NCBI RefSeq assembly: GCF_008831285.2
Contig: NW_022204508.1
Location: 868,001-932,000 of the forward strand
From: Nymphaea colorata
Taxonomy: Eukaryota > Streptophyta > Magnoliopsida > Nymphaeales > Nymphaeaceae
Direction: 5' to 3'
DNA length: 64,000 nucleotides
Shown here: piece after piece, positions 31,116 through 43,646 of the stretch
Layout of the letters: the number at the start of each line of letters is the position of its first letter
How positions within the stretch are numbered: position 1 is the first letter of the stretch
Position numbers and translations under genes: made by a program
Notes under the pieces: model-generated
Database searches by the model: none
Told to the model about the DNA's origin: nothing
Seen by the model: the letters and a program-made list of their open reading frames with translations, nothing else

Positions 31116-34100
31116 AAAATCCAGCCAGCTTGTAAGGGCTGAACCAAGGACCAAGCCGGGTCCGACTAGGCTCGTAACGGCTGGACGTGAGTCCAGCAAG
31201 GTATCTAGGCCAGCTTCAGAGGAATACTTACAGCTTGGAGTTCTTGCAGAGGGCGGAGCGGGCGGAGCAACAACGGCCAAGCGTGAGCGAAATTAGATTA
31301 AACCTCAAGGTGGCTTTGATCCGTTTTTTAGGACTCTCCCGTACTTGAATGGTCTAACCTATAGTCGAGTCCTAACCCAAGTTCACACGAGGTAGTCTAG
31401 GTCGAACCTAGGCAAAAGGGGGTTGAGCCGGTCCAAGCTCAACCATGCGCCCAAGCAAGTGGATCCAAATGATCCACGGACCATTTTATTTGGACGAATA
31501 GCGTCCATTAGGATTGATTTTTTGGAGCTCGTTTTTGGATCCCATGGAGTTCCGTTTTTGGACCCCATTGAGTTCCGTTTTTGGATCCCATGGAGCTCCG
31601 TTTTTGGATTTCATTTGAGTTCCGTTTTTGGATCCATTTGAGTCCGTTTTTATTTGTTTCTTTAGTGAACCGGTTCGGAATGTGAACCGAGTTGATTAGG
31701 AAGTTATTTAAGTCTTTGATTTCATGTAATCAGTATACTTTTGAATAATGAAAATGAATTGAGGAATTGTGTTGGGTGGAATGCCCTTTCTCTCTCTCGT
31801 ACTCCCCTTGGCTCACCCCTCTCCCGCGGTGGTCTCCCTTCTCTCCTTGGCGTCCTCCTCACCCATGGCGCAACGTCTTCTTCCACCACTCGTCCTCAAG
31901 GATCTCCATGCCCTAGCGTCATCCTCCATGGCGTCCTCTTCATTCCAGCCCCTTAGGTGAAGGACGGCATCCCTTTACCCTCTTGTCAACCGAAGGTCTC
32001 CCTCTTCCACTCGACCTTGTTTTCTGGTTTCTTCCTCTCCCCCTCGACCTAAGGATCACGGCCTAGGGATAGCAGCAAGCTCCGGCGCGCGGCGTCTCCA
32101 ACGGACCACGAAGAATACCCCACGAGCATTTTGTTGAAGCACGGTGCCTTCCTTCTCAAACACAAAGAAGGTTGTGAGGCTGTCTTCATCCCGGGAAGGC
32201 TGCAGCAACTTGGGCGACCTGGTAGCAGCAGCAAAAGACATCAAAGTAGCGCAAGAGAAAAAGGTTAGTACGAAGAGAAAACAAGAAAAGTTGGTGAGCA
32301 ACACGTTGCTCGGTTTTGATCTTGAGTTCGGCTAGAAGGTGGATTTCAATCCCTCGGTGTACACCCGTGAGATTGAGCTCTCATCCCGCGGCTGAAAACA
32401 GAATTAAACCCTTGCTTACGCGTCTCAAGAACTCCTTGGCATTCTTGAAGTTCTTCCCCTCACGCTACGCACGAAGGCTCCCCACGAGCATCCTCAAAAA
32501 AGGGCCTCTTTGGTTGCCTCCGTTTTTGAGCAAAACGGATGCACAAATCCAGCAAGCAAAAAGGGCTTGCAAGGTGCATCAAACGGCGTCAAAATAAAGA
32601 AAAGAATACAAAGAAGAAGACGCCCCATCAAGAGGAATCAAATAGTGAAAAACGAGCTTCATCCGGTTGATTAATCGCGTATTCTAGCCTCAGCCTGAAT
32701 TCTGCAACTCCGGTGGAATTTCTGTTGATTCCGGCCAGACTTTGGCCTATTTCCAGCGTGGACTAATCTGCCCCTGACCGTGGACAAGTTCAATTTCAGC
32801 TTAAGGGTATTCTGGTCCATTCATTGGAGGAGCGCACTAGGGCAAAACACCCTAGCCGCCGGTGCTTCACGCGTTTCCTTGGCCGCCGGTCTTCATTTGG
32901 TAAGTCCTATTCCTTCTCTTTTGTGTTTAATCTCAGCCCTTGCCTATACCACATGTCAGCCATCCCCTTAGCCTCCCAGATTTACCTAGCCACCTGTCCC
33001 ACTTGGCTGATCTCGTCCCAGCCGAGAATCAATCCATAGCCCATCGTAATCCACCAAATCCGGAAGATTCCCCCTTGCCGCAATCCCCTTTCCAACTTCG
33101 TTGCCTTGTTTTTAGTCAACCGAGTCCAGCCTTTAATCTTCACCCTTGGTGTCGCCACGTGTCCTAATCCTAGCTTACCCATCCTGCCACCTCACCAGCT
33201 GGCCCCTCCCTCCTTGTCGAGCAGCCTGCCCCACACGTCTTTCCCTTTTCCCTCGTACAGCCACTCTACCGTTTTTGTTGACTCTCACACGTCTTTCCAT
33301 TTTGGAGAAGTCGTGAAGGGTGCCACCTCCTACTCCCCAAATCATATCCCTAACATCACGCCAGCCCAGTCCCTCTCCATCTGCCACCTATACAGCCCAC
33401 CCTTGCCCTTGGCCCACACGAGGTCTCCCTTCCCTCGTCAAGCCTTACCGCATCCCTTAGCATCCTCACGCGGTTTCCCAACTTGGAAGGGAAGTCACAC
33501 GAGAGTGCCACCTCCTCCTTGCCCCAGCTCGTCTCCTCCATTTTTGGTATCTTACCTTAGCTCCTTGCCACCTCGTGCTTACCCCTCTTGACCCCACCTG
33601 AACCGAGCCAGCTTCTTCCTTCCACCTCGTTAACCAATTCCTTGTAGGTCCCACGGTTTACACTTGTCAACGTTGGAGTCAACCTTGTTATCGCACTTTC
33701 CCCTTTCTTTTCCTCCACCGTCTTTAGTCCCTCTCGCATGGATTTCTCCCCTTGCCACCTCATGCTCTTAACTTTAGTATTATCCAGCGTGACCCCTTAG
33801 CCCCCATCTTTCCCATTTTGCCTTGCTCGTCCCCTTTGAGTCCGTTGAGAAGAAGAGAAAGAGAACTCGAGCAATAACGTTGAAGACTTACTTTTTTTGG
33901 CAAAGGCCACGTGCCTCTCCCTACTCACGAATTTAGGGAGCAAGCCGAGCCAATTCCCTCCTTATTCATTAGGAAGGAGATTGGAATCATTTCCTAATTT
34001 GCTAGTCTCTCTCTAGCAACTCTCTTAGCTCTCAATTCATTTTGGAATTGGGCGCCCCCTTCCCTCCTCACTCTAAGGAAGGAAATCTCCACGCCAACCC

Positions 34101-35499
34101 GTGCCTTTGGCAATTGGCGTCCTTCTCATCTCCCTCTTTCTTAGTTAGGAAACCGCCACCTGGTTTCACTCCCCTTAGGAACCCTTGACCAGCCAAGTCA
34201 ACCCTCACCAGCTAGGAAAGTCTTAGCCGAGTCCACCATTCCGTCGCCTTAGGTTAGTCCCAACCGCGCCAAGCCTTACTTCGTTTTGAGTAAGCCTTCA
34301 CGCGCCAACCTAGTCAACCCCCCTAAGTCGACTTATCCCATTTTGGTAACCCGCGTCCTTGAGCCTCCTTTCCTCTTATTCTGGAAAGTAGCCCTAGGTC
34401 CTAAGGCAGCCAAGGTCAACGCTGCCTAAGTGATTCGGACCCACCTCTTGCACGGCTACACCCAAGCCGCCACCTCTCTTCCGCACCTTCTTCATTCCTT
34501 AGCGTCTTGACTTGATTCAAGTCAACCCAGCCGCATCTGAACCTAAGCCAGTCCTTAGTCCACCTTGTCCCAGCTGTCCCTAAGCCTTGACTTAGCTCAC
34601 CTAAGCCACGACCTAGCCAGCCATCCATAGCCGGACCTCCCTCGTAGCTAGGTCTGCCCGAGCTCTAGACCGAGCTCTCCTCCTTCCCGTAGTTAGGCTC
34701 TCCCGGGTTCTATACCGAACCCAGCCCTTCCGAAGGTCATCCCCACGCACAGCGGGACCCTTCCAGCTTCGGCACACCCCTTGCTGCCGCGCTACCTTCA
34801 CGGCCAGGCGGGCCTCTTCCAGCAGTAGCTTGTGAATTGCTGCTGTCCCTTGCTCACGGCCAGGAGGGCCGTATTCCAGCAACTCGTCCGGCGTCCCTAG
34901 CCGGCCATTTGAAGACTTCCGGTGTAGCGTCCACTTCATCGCGAGATCCAGTTTGCTGCCGACCTCAACCGGAGTCCTCCTCGTTTGTTGCTGCATTGCC
35001 CGAGGTTGGGGATTCACCTCGTGGCCTTCTTGCTGAAAGCCAAGATTAGCTTGGCCGGTAATGCCCTCTCACTCCCTTGTAGTTTCGCGGGTCGGGTGCA
35101 TTTGCTTTCGTATTTGCTTGAGCCCGGCTTCGGCCTTGGTTGGTTCCAGCGGTACCTCGACGGCCCTTGGCCTAGACACGACCGCTAATCGACGAGCCTA
35201 CCTAGGGTATTGGGTGTGGTTTGTTACGCGTAGTTATGGTTTGTGTGGCTTGTATGGTATGATCTTGAGTGAGTTGCGAGAGCATTTCTGTATCGCACAC
35301 GGTTGTACGGCCTCACATCCCTAGTAGTTTTCTATAGTAGGTTTGACTTTAGATAGGTTTTTGGGATTACCCTTCCGTGTATTCACGTCCTATTGGGTTT
35401 GCGCCGGGGTCCTGTCCGGCCGGGTAGTTCCTTGTATTATTTGTTTAGGTTTTTGGTCTAGATTCCTCGAGGCGATCTTGGCAGTAGGACCTCGGCTCC
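31116..35499 (+). mobile_element. Nearly complete LTR, missing both tips
   Basis: The first 12 bases are lost at an AAAT junction with the inverted internal domain, and the last 33 bases are lost where it meets an inverted LTR. The body is near-identical to 58374-62790. The minisatellite lies at about 31522-31655. Confidence 0.8.
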
Positions 35500-38400
35500 C
35501 AACGGGCCGACCCAAGGAGTCGAGGTCCTACTGCCAAGATCGCCTCGAGGAATCTAGACCAAAATCCTAAACAAATTATACAAGGAACTACCCGGCCGGA
35601 CAGGACCCGGCGCAAACCCAATAGGACGTGATGAACAAGTAGGGGTAATCCCAAAAACCTAACTAAGTCAAAACCTACTACAGAAATGTACGAGGGATGT
35701 GAGGCCGTACAAGCGTGCGCGATACAAAAGTACTCTCGCAACTCACTCAATTCAAACCATCAAACCACACAAACCATGCTATACGTAACAAACCACACCC
35801 AATACCCTAGGTAGGCTCGTCGATTAGCGGTCGTGTCTAGGCCAAGGGCCGTCGAGGTACCCTGGAATCAACCAAGGCCAAAGCCGGGCTCAAGCAAATA
35901 CGAAAGCAAATGCACCCGACCCGCGAAACTACAAGGGAGTGAGAGGGCGTTACCAGCCAAGCTATTCTTGGCTTTCAGCAAGAAGGCCACGAGGTGAATC
36001 CCCAACCTCGGGCAATGCAGCAATAGTGAGGGAGATCTTCGGATGAGGAAGAAGCGGATTGGATCCCGCGAAGAGGTGGAAGCTACACCGGCAGTCTTCA
36101 AATTGCCGGCTATGGACGCCGGACGTGTTGCTGGAATACGGCCCTCCTGGCCGTGAGCAAGAGACAGCAGCTAGTGGTTAGCTACTGCTGGGATAGGTCC
36201 TCCTGGCCGTGCTGGGATCGCTGCTCCAAGAGGGTATCAGAACTGGAAGTGCCTCGCCGTGCGTAGGGGAGGACCTTCGGAAGGGCTGGGTTCGGTTTAG
36301 AACCCGGAAGAACCTAGCTACGGGAAAAGATAAGAGCTCGGTTTAGAGCTCAGGCAAACCTAGCTACGAGAGGGTCCGGTTAAGGTGGCTGGCCAGGTCA
36401 AGGCTTAGGGTCAGCTGGGTCAAGGCGGACTAAGGACTGGCTTAGGTTCAAATGCGGCTGGGATTGACTTGAATTAAGTCAAGACGCTAAGGCATAAGGA
36501 AGGTGCGGAAGAGAGGGGGCGCTTGGGTCTAGCCGTGCAAGAGGTGGGTCCGAATCACTTAGGCAGCGTTGACCTTGGCTGCCTTAGGACCTAGGGCTAC
36601 TTTCCAGAAATAGAGGAAAGGAGGGTCAAGGGCACGGGTGGCCAAAGTAGGAGAGGTCGACTTAGGGGGGTTGACCAAGGGATATTGCGACAAGGACTTA
36701 CCTAAATTAGGACAAGGGAGGTTCCGGTAAGTCTATCTAAGGGGTGTTGACTTAAGCTGGTCAATGGTTCCTACGGGTATCAAAGTGGGTGAGGCCAGGT
36801 GGAGGCCACCTAACTAAGAAAGAGGGAGGTGAGAAGGACGCCAATTGCCAAAGGCAAGGGTTGGCGGGGAGATTCCTTCCTACGGTAGAGGAGGAAAAGG
36901 GGCGCTCAATTCTAAACTGAAATGAGAGCTAAGAGACTTGCTAGAGAGAGACTAGCAAATAAGGATTCGACTCCAATTTCCTTCCTAAAGAATGAGGAGG
37001 GAATTGGCTCGGCTTTCTTCCAATTGTTAGGAAGGGGAGGCACGTGGCCAAAGACAAAAGGTAAGACTTCAACGTTAGGCGCGTGGGGACTCCTTCTTCT
37101 CTTCTTCACGAGGGACACAAGGGGTGACTCGACAAGAAAGGGATTAGGCAAGAGCTAAAGGGGTAAAGCTGGCTAACACTCAAGGTAAGAGCATGAGGAG
37201 GCAAGGGGAGAACTCCATGCGAGAGGGACTAAAGACGGTGGAGGAAAAGAAAGGGGGAAGTGCGATAACAAGGTTGGCTCCAACGTTGACAAGTGTAAAT
37301 CGTGGGATCTACAGAGGAATGGTGTGCGACATAGAGGGGGAAAGCTGGCTCGGTTCAGGTGGGTAATAATTAGGGAAGGTGAGGTGGAGAGGAGCTAAGG
37401 TAAGATACCAAAAATGGAGGAGACGAGCTGGGGCAAGGAGGAGGTGGCGAATTCCTAGACCTCACTTCCAAAAGGAAAACGTGTGATGGCCTCTACGAAA
37501 TCGGCAAGGGCTCTAAGGGCTGAGAAAGGTAAAACGTGTGGGGCCAAGGTCTCGAGAGGGAGTGGTGACCTGGTGATGAGGCTTGGGGCTAACAAAAAGG
37601 AAGGGGCTCGGATAGGGAAGAGGAGGAGGTGGCGTTCTCACAACGCTCCACCAAAATAGAAATACGTGTGAGAGTCAACAAAAACGGTAGAGGGATTATG
37701 CGAGGGAAAAGGTGAAAACGCCAGGGGTAGGCTGCTCGACAAGGATGGAGGGACTAGCTGGTGAGGTGGCAGTAGCTGCAGGCTGGGATGACGACACATG
37801 GCGACACCAATGGCTAAGATGAGAGGAAGGACTCGGTTGACTACAAGATTGGCAACAAAATTGGTAAGGAGATTGCGAGGAGAGGGATTTACCGGATTTG
37901 GGGGAATTCGATGGAGTCTTGGATGATTCTCGGCTGGGACCGAATCAACCAAGTGGGACAGGTGGCTAGGTAAATCTGGGAGGCTAAGGGGATGGCTGAC
38001 ACGTGGCTCACTCAAGGGCTAGGATTAAACAAAAGAGAGAAAGAATAGGACTTACCAAATGAAGACCGGCGGCCAAGGAAGGTGCGAGCTAGCACCGGCG
38101 GCTAGGGTGATTTACCCTAGTGCGCTCCTCCAACAATGGACCAGAATACCCTCAGCTTGTTATTGAACAGTTCCACGGTCAGGGGCAGATTAGTCCACGC
38201 CAGAAAAGGGCCAAAGTCTGGCCGGAATCACAGAAAATTCACCGGAAATTGCAGGGTTCAGGCCGGGCCTAAAACACGAGAACGAGTAGCCGGATGAAGC
38301 TCAAATTCAGCCGTTTGATTCCTTTTGATGGGGCGTCTTCTTTTTTGTATTTCTTTCTTTGTTTTGACGCCTTTTGATGCACTTTGCAAGCCCTTTTTGC

Positions 38401-39528
38401 TTGCTGGATTTGTGCATCCGTTTTGCCCAAAAACGGAGGCAACCAAAGAGGCCGTTTTTTGAGGACGCTCGTGGGGAACCTTCGTGCGTAGCGTGAGGGA
38501 AAGAACTCAAGAAAGCCAAGGAGTTCTTGAGACGCGTAAGCAAGGGTTTAATTCTGTTTTCAGCCGCGGGATGTGAGCTCAATCTCACGGGTTTACACGA
38601 GGGATTGAAATCCATCTTCTAGCCGAACTCAAGATCAAAACCGAGCAACGTGTTGCTCACTAACTTTTCTTGTTTTCTCTTCGTACTAACCTTTTTCTCT
38701 TGCGCTACTTTGATGTCTTTTGCTGCTGCTACCAGGTCGCCCAAGTTGCTGCAGCCTTCCCGGGATGAAGACAGCCTCACAACCTTCTTTGTGCTTGAGA
38801 AGGAAGGCACCGTGCTTCAAGAAAATGCTCGTGGGGTATTCTTCGTGGTCCGTTGGAGACGCCGCGCGCCGGAGCTTGCTGCTATCCTTAGGCCGTGATC
38901 CTTAGGTCGACGGGGAGAGGAAGAAACCAGAAAACAAGGTCGAGTGGAAGAGGGAGACCTTCGGTTGACAAGAGGGCTGAAGACGATGCAGATCTTCACC
39001 TTGGGGTTTGAAAGGTAGATGACGCCAAGAGAGATGACGTTAGGCTAGGGAGATACCTTGAGGACGAGTGGAGGAGAAGAGGCTGCGCCATGGATGAGGA
39101 GGGACGCCAAGGAGAGAAGGGAGACCACCGCGGGAGAGGGGTGAGCCAAGGGGAGTACGAGAGAGAGAAAGGGCATTCCGCCCAACACAATTCCTCAATT
39201 CATTTTCATTATTCAAAAGCATAACATTTACATGAATTCAATGACTTAAATAATAGCCTAAGCAACTCGGTTCACATTCCGAACCGGTTCACTAAAGAAA
39301 CAAATCAAAAACGGACTCAAATGGATCCAAAAACGGAACTCAAATGAAATCCAAAAACGGAGCTCCATGGGATCCAAAAACGGAACTCCATGGGGTCCAA
39401 AAACGGAACTCCATGGGATCCAAAAACGAGCTCCAATAACTCAATCCTAATGGACGCTATTCGTCCAAATAAAATGGTCCGTGGATCATTTGGATCCACT
39501 TGCTTGGGCGCATGGTTGAGCTTGGACC
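35500..39528 (-). mobile_element. LTR in minus orientation, fused tail-to-tail
   Basis: The reverse complement of an LTR lacks its last 17 bases (at 35500) and roughly its first 340 (at 39528, cut after 'gagcttggacc'). Together with 31116-35499 it forms a large palindrome. The two arms are different LTR subtypes, for example around 33.0 versus 37.9 kb. Confidence 0.85.
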
Positions 39529-42500
39529 CAAGGGCCAAGCCGGGTCCGACTAGGCTCGTAAGTGCTGGACGTGAGTCCAGCAAGGCAGCTAGGCCAGCCA
39601 CGGAGGAAACTATACAGCTTGGAGTTCTTGCAGTGGGCGGAGCGGGCGGAGCAACAACGGCCAAGCGTGAGCGAAATTGGATTAAACCTCAAGGTGGCTT
39701 TGATCCGTTTTTAGGACTTTCCCGAACTTGATTGGTCTAACCTATGGTCGAGTCCTAACCCAAGTTCACACGAGGTAGTCTAGGTCGAACCTAGGCAAAA
39801 GGGGGTTGAGCCGGTCCAAGCTCAACCATGCGCCCAAGCAAGTGGATCCAAATGATCCACGGACCATTTTATTTGGACGGATAGCGTCCATTAGGATTGA
39901 TTTTTTGGAGCTCGTTTTTGGATCCCATAGAGTTCCGTTTTTGGACCCCATTGAGTTCCGTTTTTGGATTTCTTTGGAGCTCCGTTTTTTAGATCCAATT
40001 GAGTTCCGTTTTTGTTTTGATTCTTTAGTGAACCGGTTCGGAATGTGAACCGAGTTGATTAGGAAGTTATTTAAGTGATTGAATTCATGTAATTGTTATG
40101 CTTTTGAATAAGGAAAATGAATTGAGGAATTGTGTTGGGCGGAATGCCCTTTCTCTCTCTCGTACTCCCCTTGGCTCACCCCTCTCCCGCGGTGGTCTCC
40201 CTTCTCTCCTTGGCGTCCCTCCTCATCCATGGCGCAGCCTCTTCTCCTCCACTCGTCCTCAAGGTATCTCCCTAGCCTAGCGTCATCTCTCTTGGCGTCA
40301 TCTACCTTTCGAATCCCAAGGTGAAGATCTGCATCGTCTTTAGCCCTCTTGTCAACCGAAGGTCTCCCTCTTCCACTCGTCCTTGTTTTCTGGTTTCTTC
40401 CTCTTCCCCTCGACCTAAGGATCATGGCCTAAGGATAGCAGCAAGCTCCGGCGGCGGCGTCTCCAACGGACCACGAAGAATACCCCACGAGCATTTTGTT
40501 GAAGCACGGTGCCTTCCTTCTCAAACACAAAGAAGGTTGTGAGGCTGTCTTCATCCCGGGAAGGCTGCAGCAACTTGGGCGACCTGGTAGCAGCAGCAAA
40601 AGACATCAAAATAGCGCAAGAGATAAGGTTAGTACGTAGAGAAAACAAGAAGAGTTGGTGAGCAACACGTTGCTCGGATTTGTTATTGTGTTCGGCTAGA
40701 AGGAGGATTTCACTCCCTCGGTGTACACCCGAGAGTTTGAGCTCTCATCCCAAGGCTGAAAACAGCACCAAATTCTTGCTTACGCGTCTCAAGAACTCCT
40801 TGGCTTCTTGAAGTTCTTCCCCTCACGCTACGCACGAAGGTTCCCAAAGAGCATCCTCACAAGAGCGCTTTGGTTGCCTCCGTTTTTGAGCAAAACGGAT
40901 GCACAAATCCAGCAAGCAAAAAGGGCTTGCAAAGTGCATCAAAAGGCGTCAAAACAAAGAAAAGATACAAAGAAGAAGACGCCCCATCAAGAGGAATCAA
41001 ATAGTGGAAAACGAGCTTCATCTGGTTGATTAATCGCATGTTTTAGGCTAGGCCTGAATTCAGCAAATCCGGTGAACTTTCTGTTGATTCCGGCCAGCTT
41101 TGGCTAATTCCGTGTGGACTAATCTGCCCCTGATCGTGGAAAAGCTTAGTTACAAATCAAGGGTTTTCTGGTCCATTGTTGGAGGAGCGCACTAGGGTAA
41201 ATCACCCTAGCCGCCGGTGCTAGCTCGCACCTTCCTTGGCCGCCGGTCTTCATTTGGTAAGTCCTATTCTTCTCTTTTTGTTTAATCCTAGCCCTTGAGT
41301 GAGCCACGTGTCAGCCATCCCCTTAGCCTCCCAGATTTACCTAGCCACCTGTCCCACTTGGTTGATTCGGTCCCAGCCGAGAATCATCCAAGACTCCATC
41401 GAATTCCCCCAAATCCGGTAAATCCCTCTCCTCGCAATCTCCTTACCAATTTTGTTGCCAATCTTGTAGTAACCGAGTCCTTCCTCTCATCTTAGCCATT
41501 GGTGTCGCCACGTGTCGTCATCCCAGCTGCAGCTCCTGCCACCTCACCAGCTAGTCCCTCCTTCCTTGTCGAGCAGCCTACCCCACACGCTTTCTCCTTG
41601 CTCCATCGCCTAAGTCCTCTACCGCTTTCTTAGAAACCACACGCAAATTTCCTTTTGTGTTGGAATCTTGAGGTAGCGCCACCTCCTACTTACCAAAACC
41701 CATTCCCAACTTCGTCTCCTCCATTTTTGGTATCTTACCCAAGCCCCTTTCCACCTCGTGCTCCCTCATCATGACCCCACCTAAACCGAGCCAGCTCCTT
41801 CCTTCCACCTCGTCAACCAATTCTTTGTAGGCCCCACATATTCCACTTGTCATCCTTAGAACCCACCCTCGTCTTGCTTCTCCCTCTCGTTCCCCTTGCC
41901 CCACCGTCCATAGATTCTTCTCGCATAAGGTGTAACTCCTGCCACCTCATGCTTTCCCCTTTAGTGTAGCCAACCTTACCCTTTAGTCCTTGCTTAGCCA
42001 ACTCTTGACCCTGTGTATCCCCTTGGCCCGAGCAAAGGAGAAGAAGAAGAACCACGCGCTTCAAATTGGAAACTTACCTTAACGCCAGCCACGCGTCCTC
42101 CCTTTCCTCTCGTTAGGAAAGACTCATTCCCTTTCCTTTTCGCTAGCTCTCTTCTAGCGTCTCTTCTTAGTGGCTCTTCCCCTTGCCACGAGTTGCCTCC
42201 TTGGACTGCTCCACGTGTGGATTATCCTTAAAACTTAAGGAAAGAAGACCACACGGACAGCTTCCTCCCATTTTGGAAGGAAGAACGTAGCGCCAACTCC
42301 CTTGCCTCCTTGGCACTTGGCGCCCTCTCAACCTCCCTCCTTCTTCGTAGGTACCTGGTCACGGGCCCACCTTAGGCAACCCGTAGCCTTTGACCAGATC
42401 AGTCAACACCCTTTAGGAAATCTTAGCCGAGTCCCTTCCTTGCTCCCCTTTAGTCAAACCCTTAACGCGTCACCCCTTAGTCAACCTCTCTAGGTCGACC

Positions 42501-43646
42501 TCTCCCATTTGGTGACCCACGTCCTTGAACCTCCTTTCCTCTATTTCTGGAAAGTAGCCCTAGGTCCTAAGGCAGCCAAGGTCCTAAGTGATTCGGACCC
42601 ACCTCTTGCACGGCTAGACCCAAGCCGCACCTTCCGCACGCACCTTCCTCTTCCTTAGAGTCTTGACTTAATTCAAGTCAATCTCATCCGCATTTGATCC
42701 TAAGCCAGTCCCTAGTCAACCTTGTCCTAGCTGACCTTAAGCCTTGACTTAGCCCACCTAAACCTCGACCTAGCCAGCCATCCATAGCCGGACCTCACTC
42801 GTAGCTAGGTCTGCCCGAGCTCTAGACCGAGCTCTCCTCCTACCCGTAGCTAGGTTCTCCCGGGTTCTAGACCGAACCCTCCCTTGCCCGAAGGTCTCCC
42901 CACGCACAACGGGACCCTTCCAGCTTCGGCACCTCACTTGCTGCCGCGTTCCCCACACGGCCAGGAGGGCCTATCCAGCAGTAGCTAGACACAAGCTGCT
43001 GCCTCTTGCTCACGGCCAGGAGGGCCGTTTTCCAGCAACACGCCCGGCGTCCTTAGCCGCCATTTGAAGATTCCGGTGTAGCTTCTACCTTGCTGCGCGG
43101 ATCCAGCTGCAGCCCTCTTCCTCCGGAGTTCTTCCTCACGGTTGCTGCATTGCCCGAGGTTGGGGATTCACCTCGTGGCCTTCTTGCTGAAAGCCAAGAA
43201 TAGCTTGGCTGGTAACGCCCTCTCACTCCCTTGTAGTTTCGCGGGTCGGGTGCATTTGCTTTCGTATTTGCTTGAGCCCGGCTTTGGCCTTGGTTGATTC
43301 CAGCGGTACCTCGACGGCCCTTGGCCTAGACACGACCGCTAATCGACGAGCCTACCTAGGGTATTGGGTGTGGTTTGTTACGTATAGCATGGTTTGTGTG
43401 GTTGTATGGTTTGAATTGAGTGAGTTGCGAGAGCATTTTGTATCGCGCACGGTTGTACGGCCTCACATCCCTCGTAGTTTCTATAGTAGGTTTGACTTAG
43501 TAGGTTTTTGGGATTACCCTTCCGTGTATTCACGTCCTATTGGGTTTGCGCCGGGGTCCTGTCTGGCCGGGTAGTTCCTTGTATTATTTGTTTAGGTTTT
43601 TGGTCTAGATTGCTCGAGGCGATCTTGGCAGTAGGACCTCGGCTCC
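39529..43646 (+). mobile_element. LTR, plus orientation, missing both tips
   Basis: Lacks about the first 41 bases and the last 33. From about 41.58 to 43.1 kb it carries a distinct LTR subtype (for example 'ccacacgctttctccttgctc'), shared only with 47631-51784. Open frames here such as 39390-39731 are LTR sequence plus the tail of the retrotransposon ORF frame. Confidence 0.8.

Noticed and set aside
33106-33591. 161-residue open frame in the LTR, also present at 60374-60859
   Set aside because: The two copies are sister LTRs of one subtype, so sharing only reflects recent copying. The translation is low-complexity.
31116-39528. Palindrome as a plain sequencing hairpin artefact
   Set aside because: The two arms belong to different LTR subtypes with many differences, so they cannot be the two strands of one molecule. 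An assembly mis-join remains possible.
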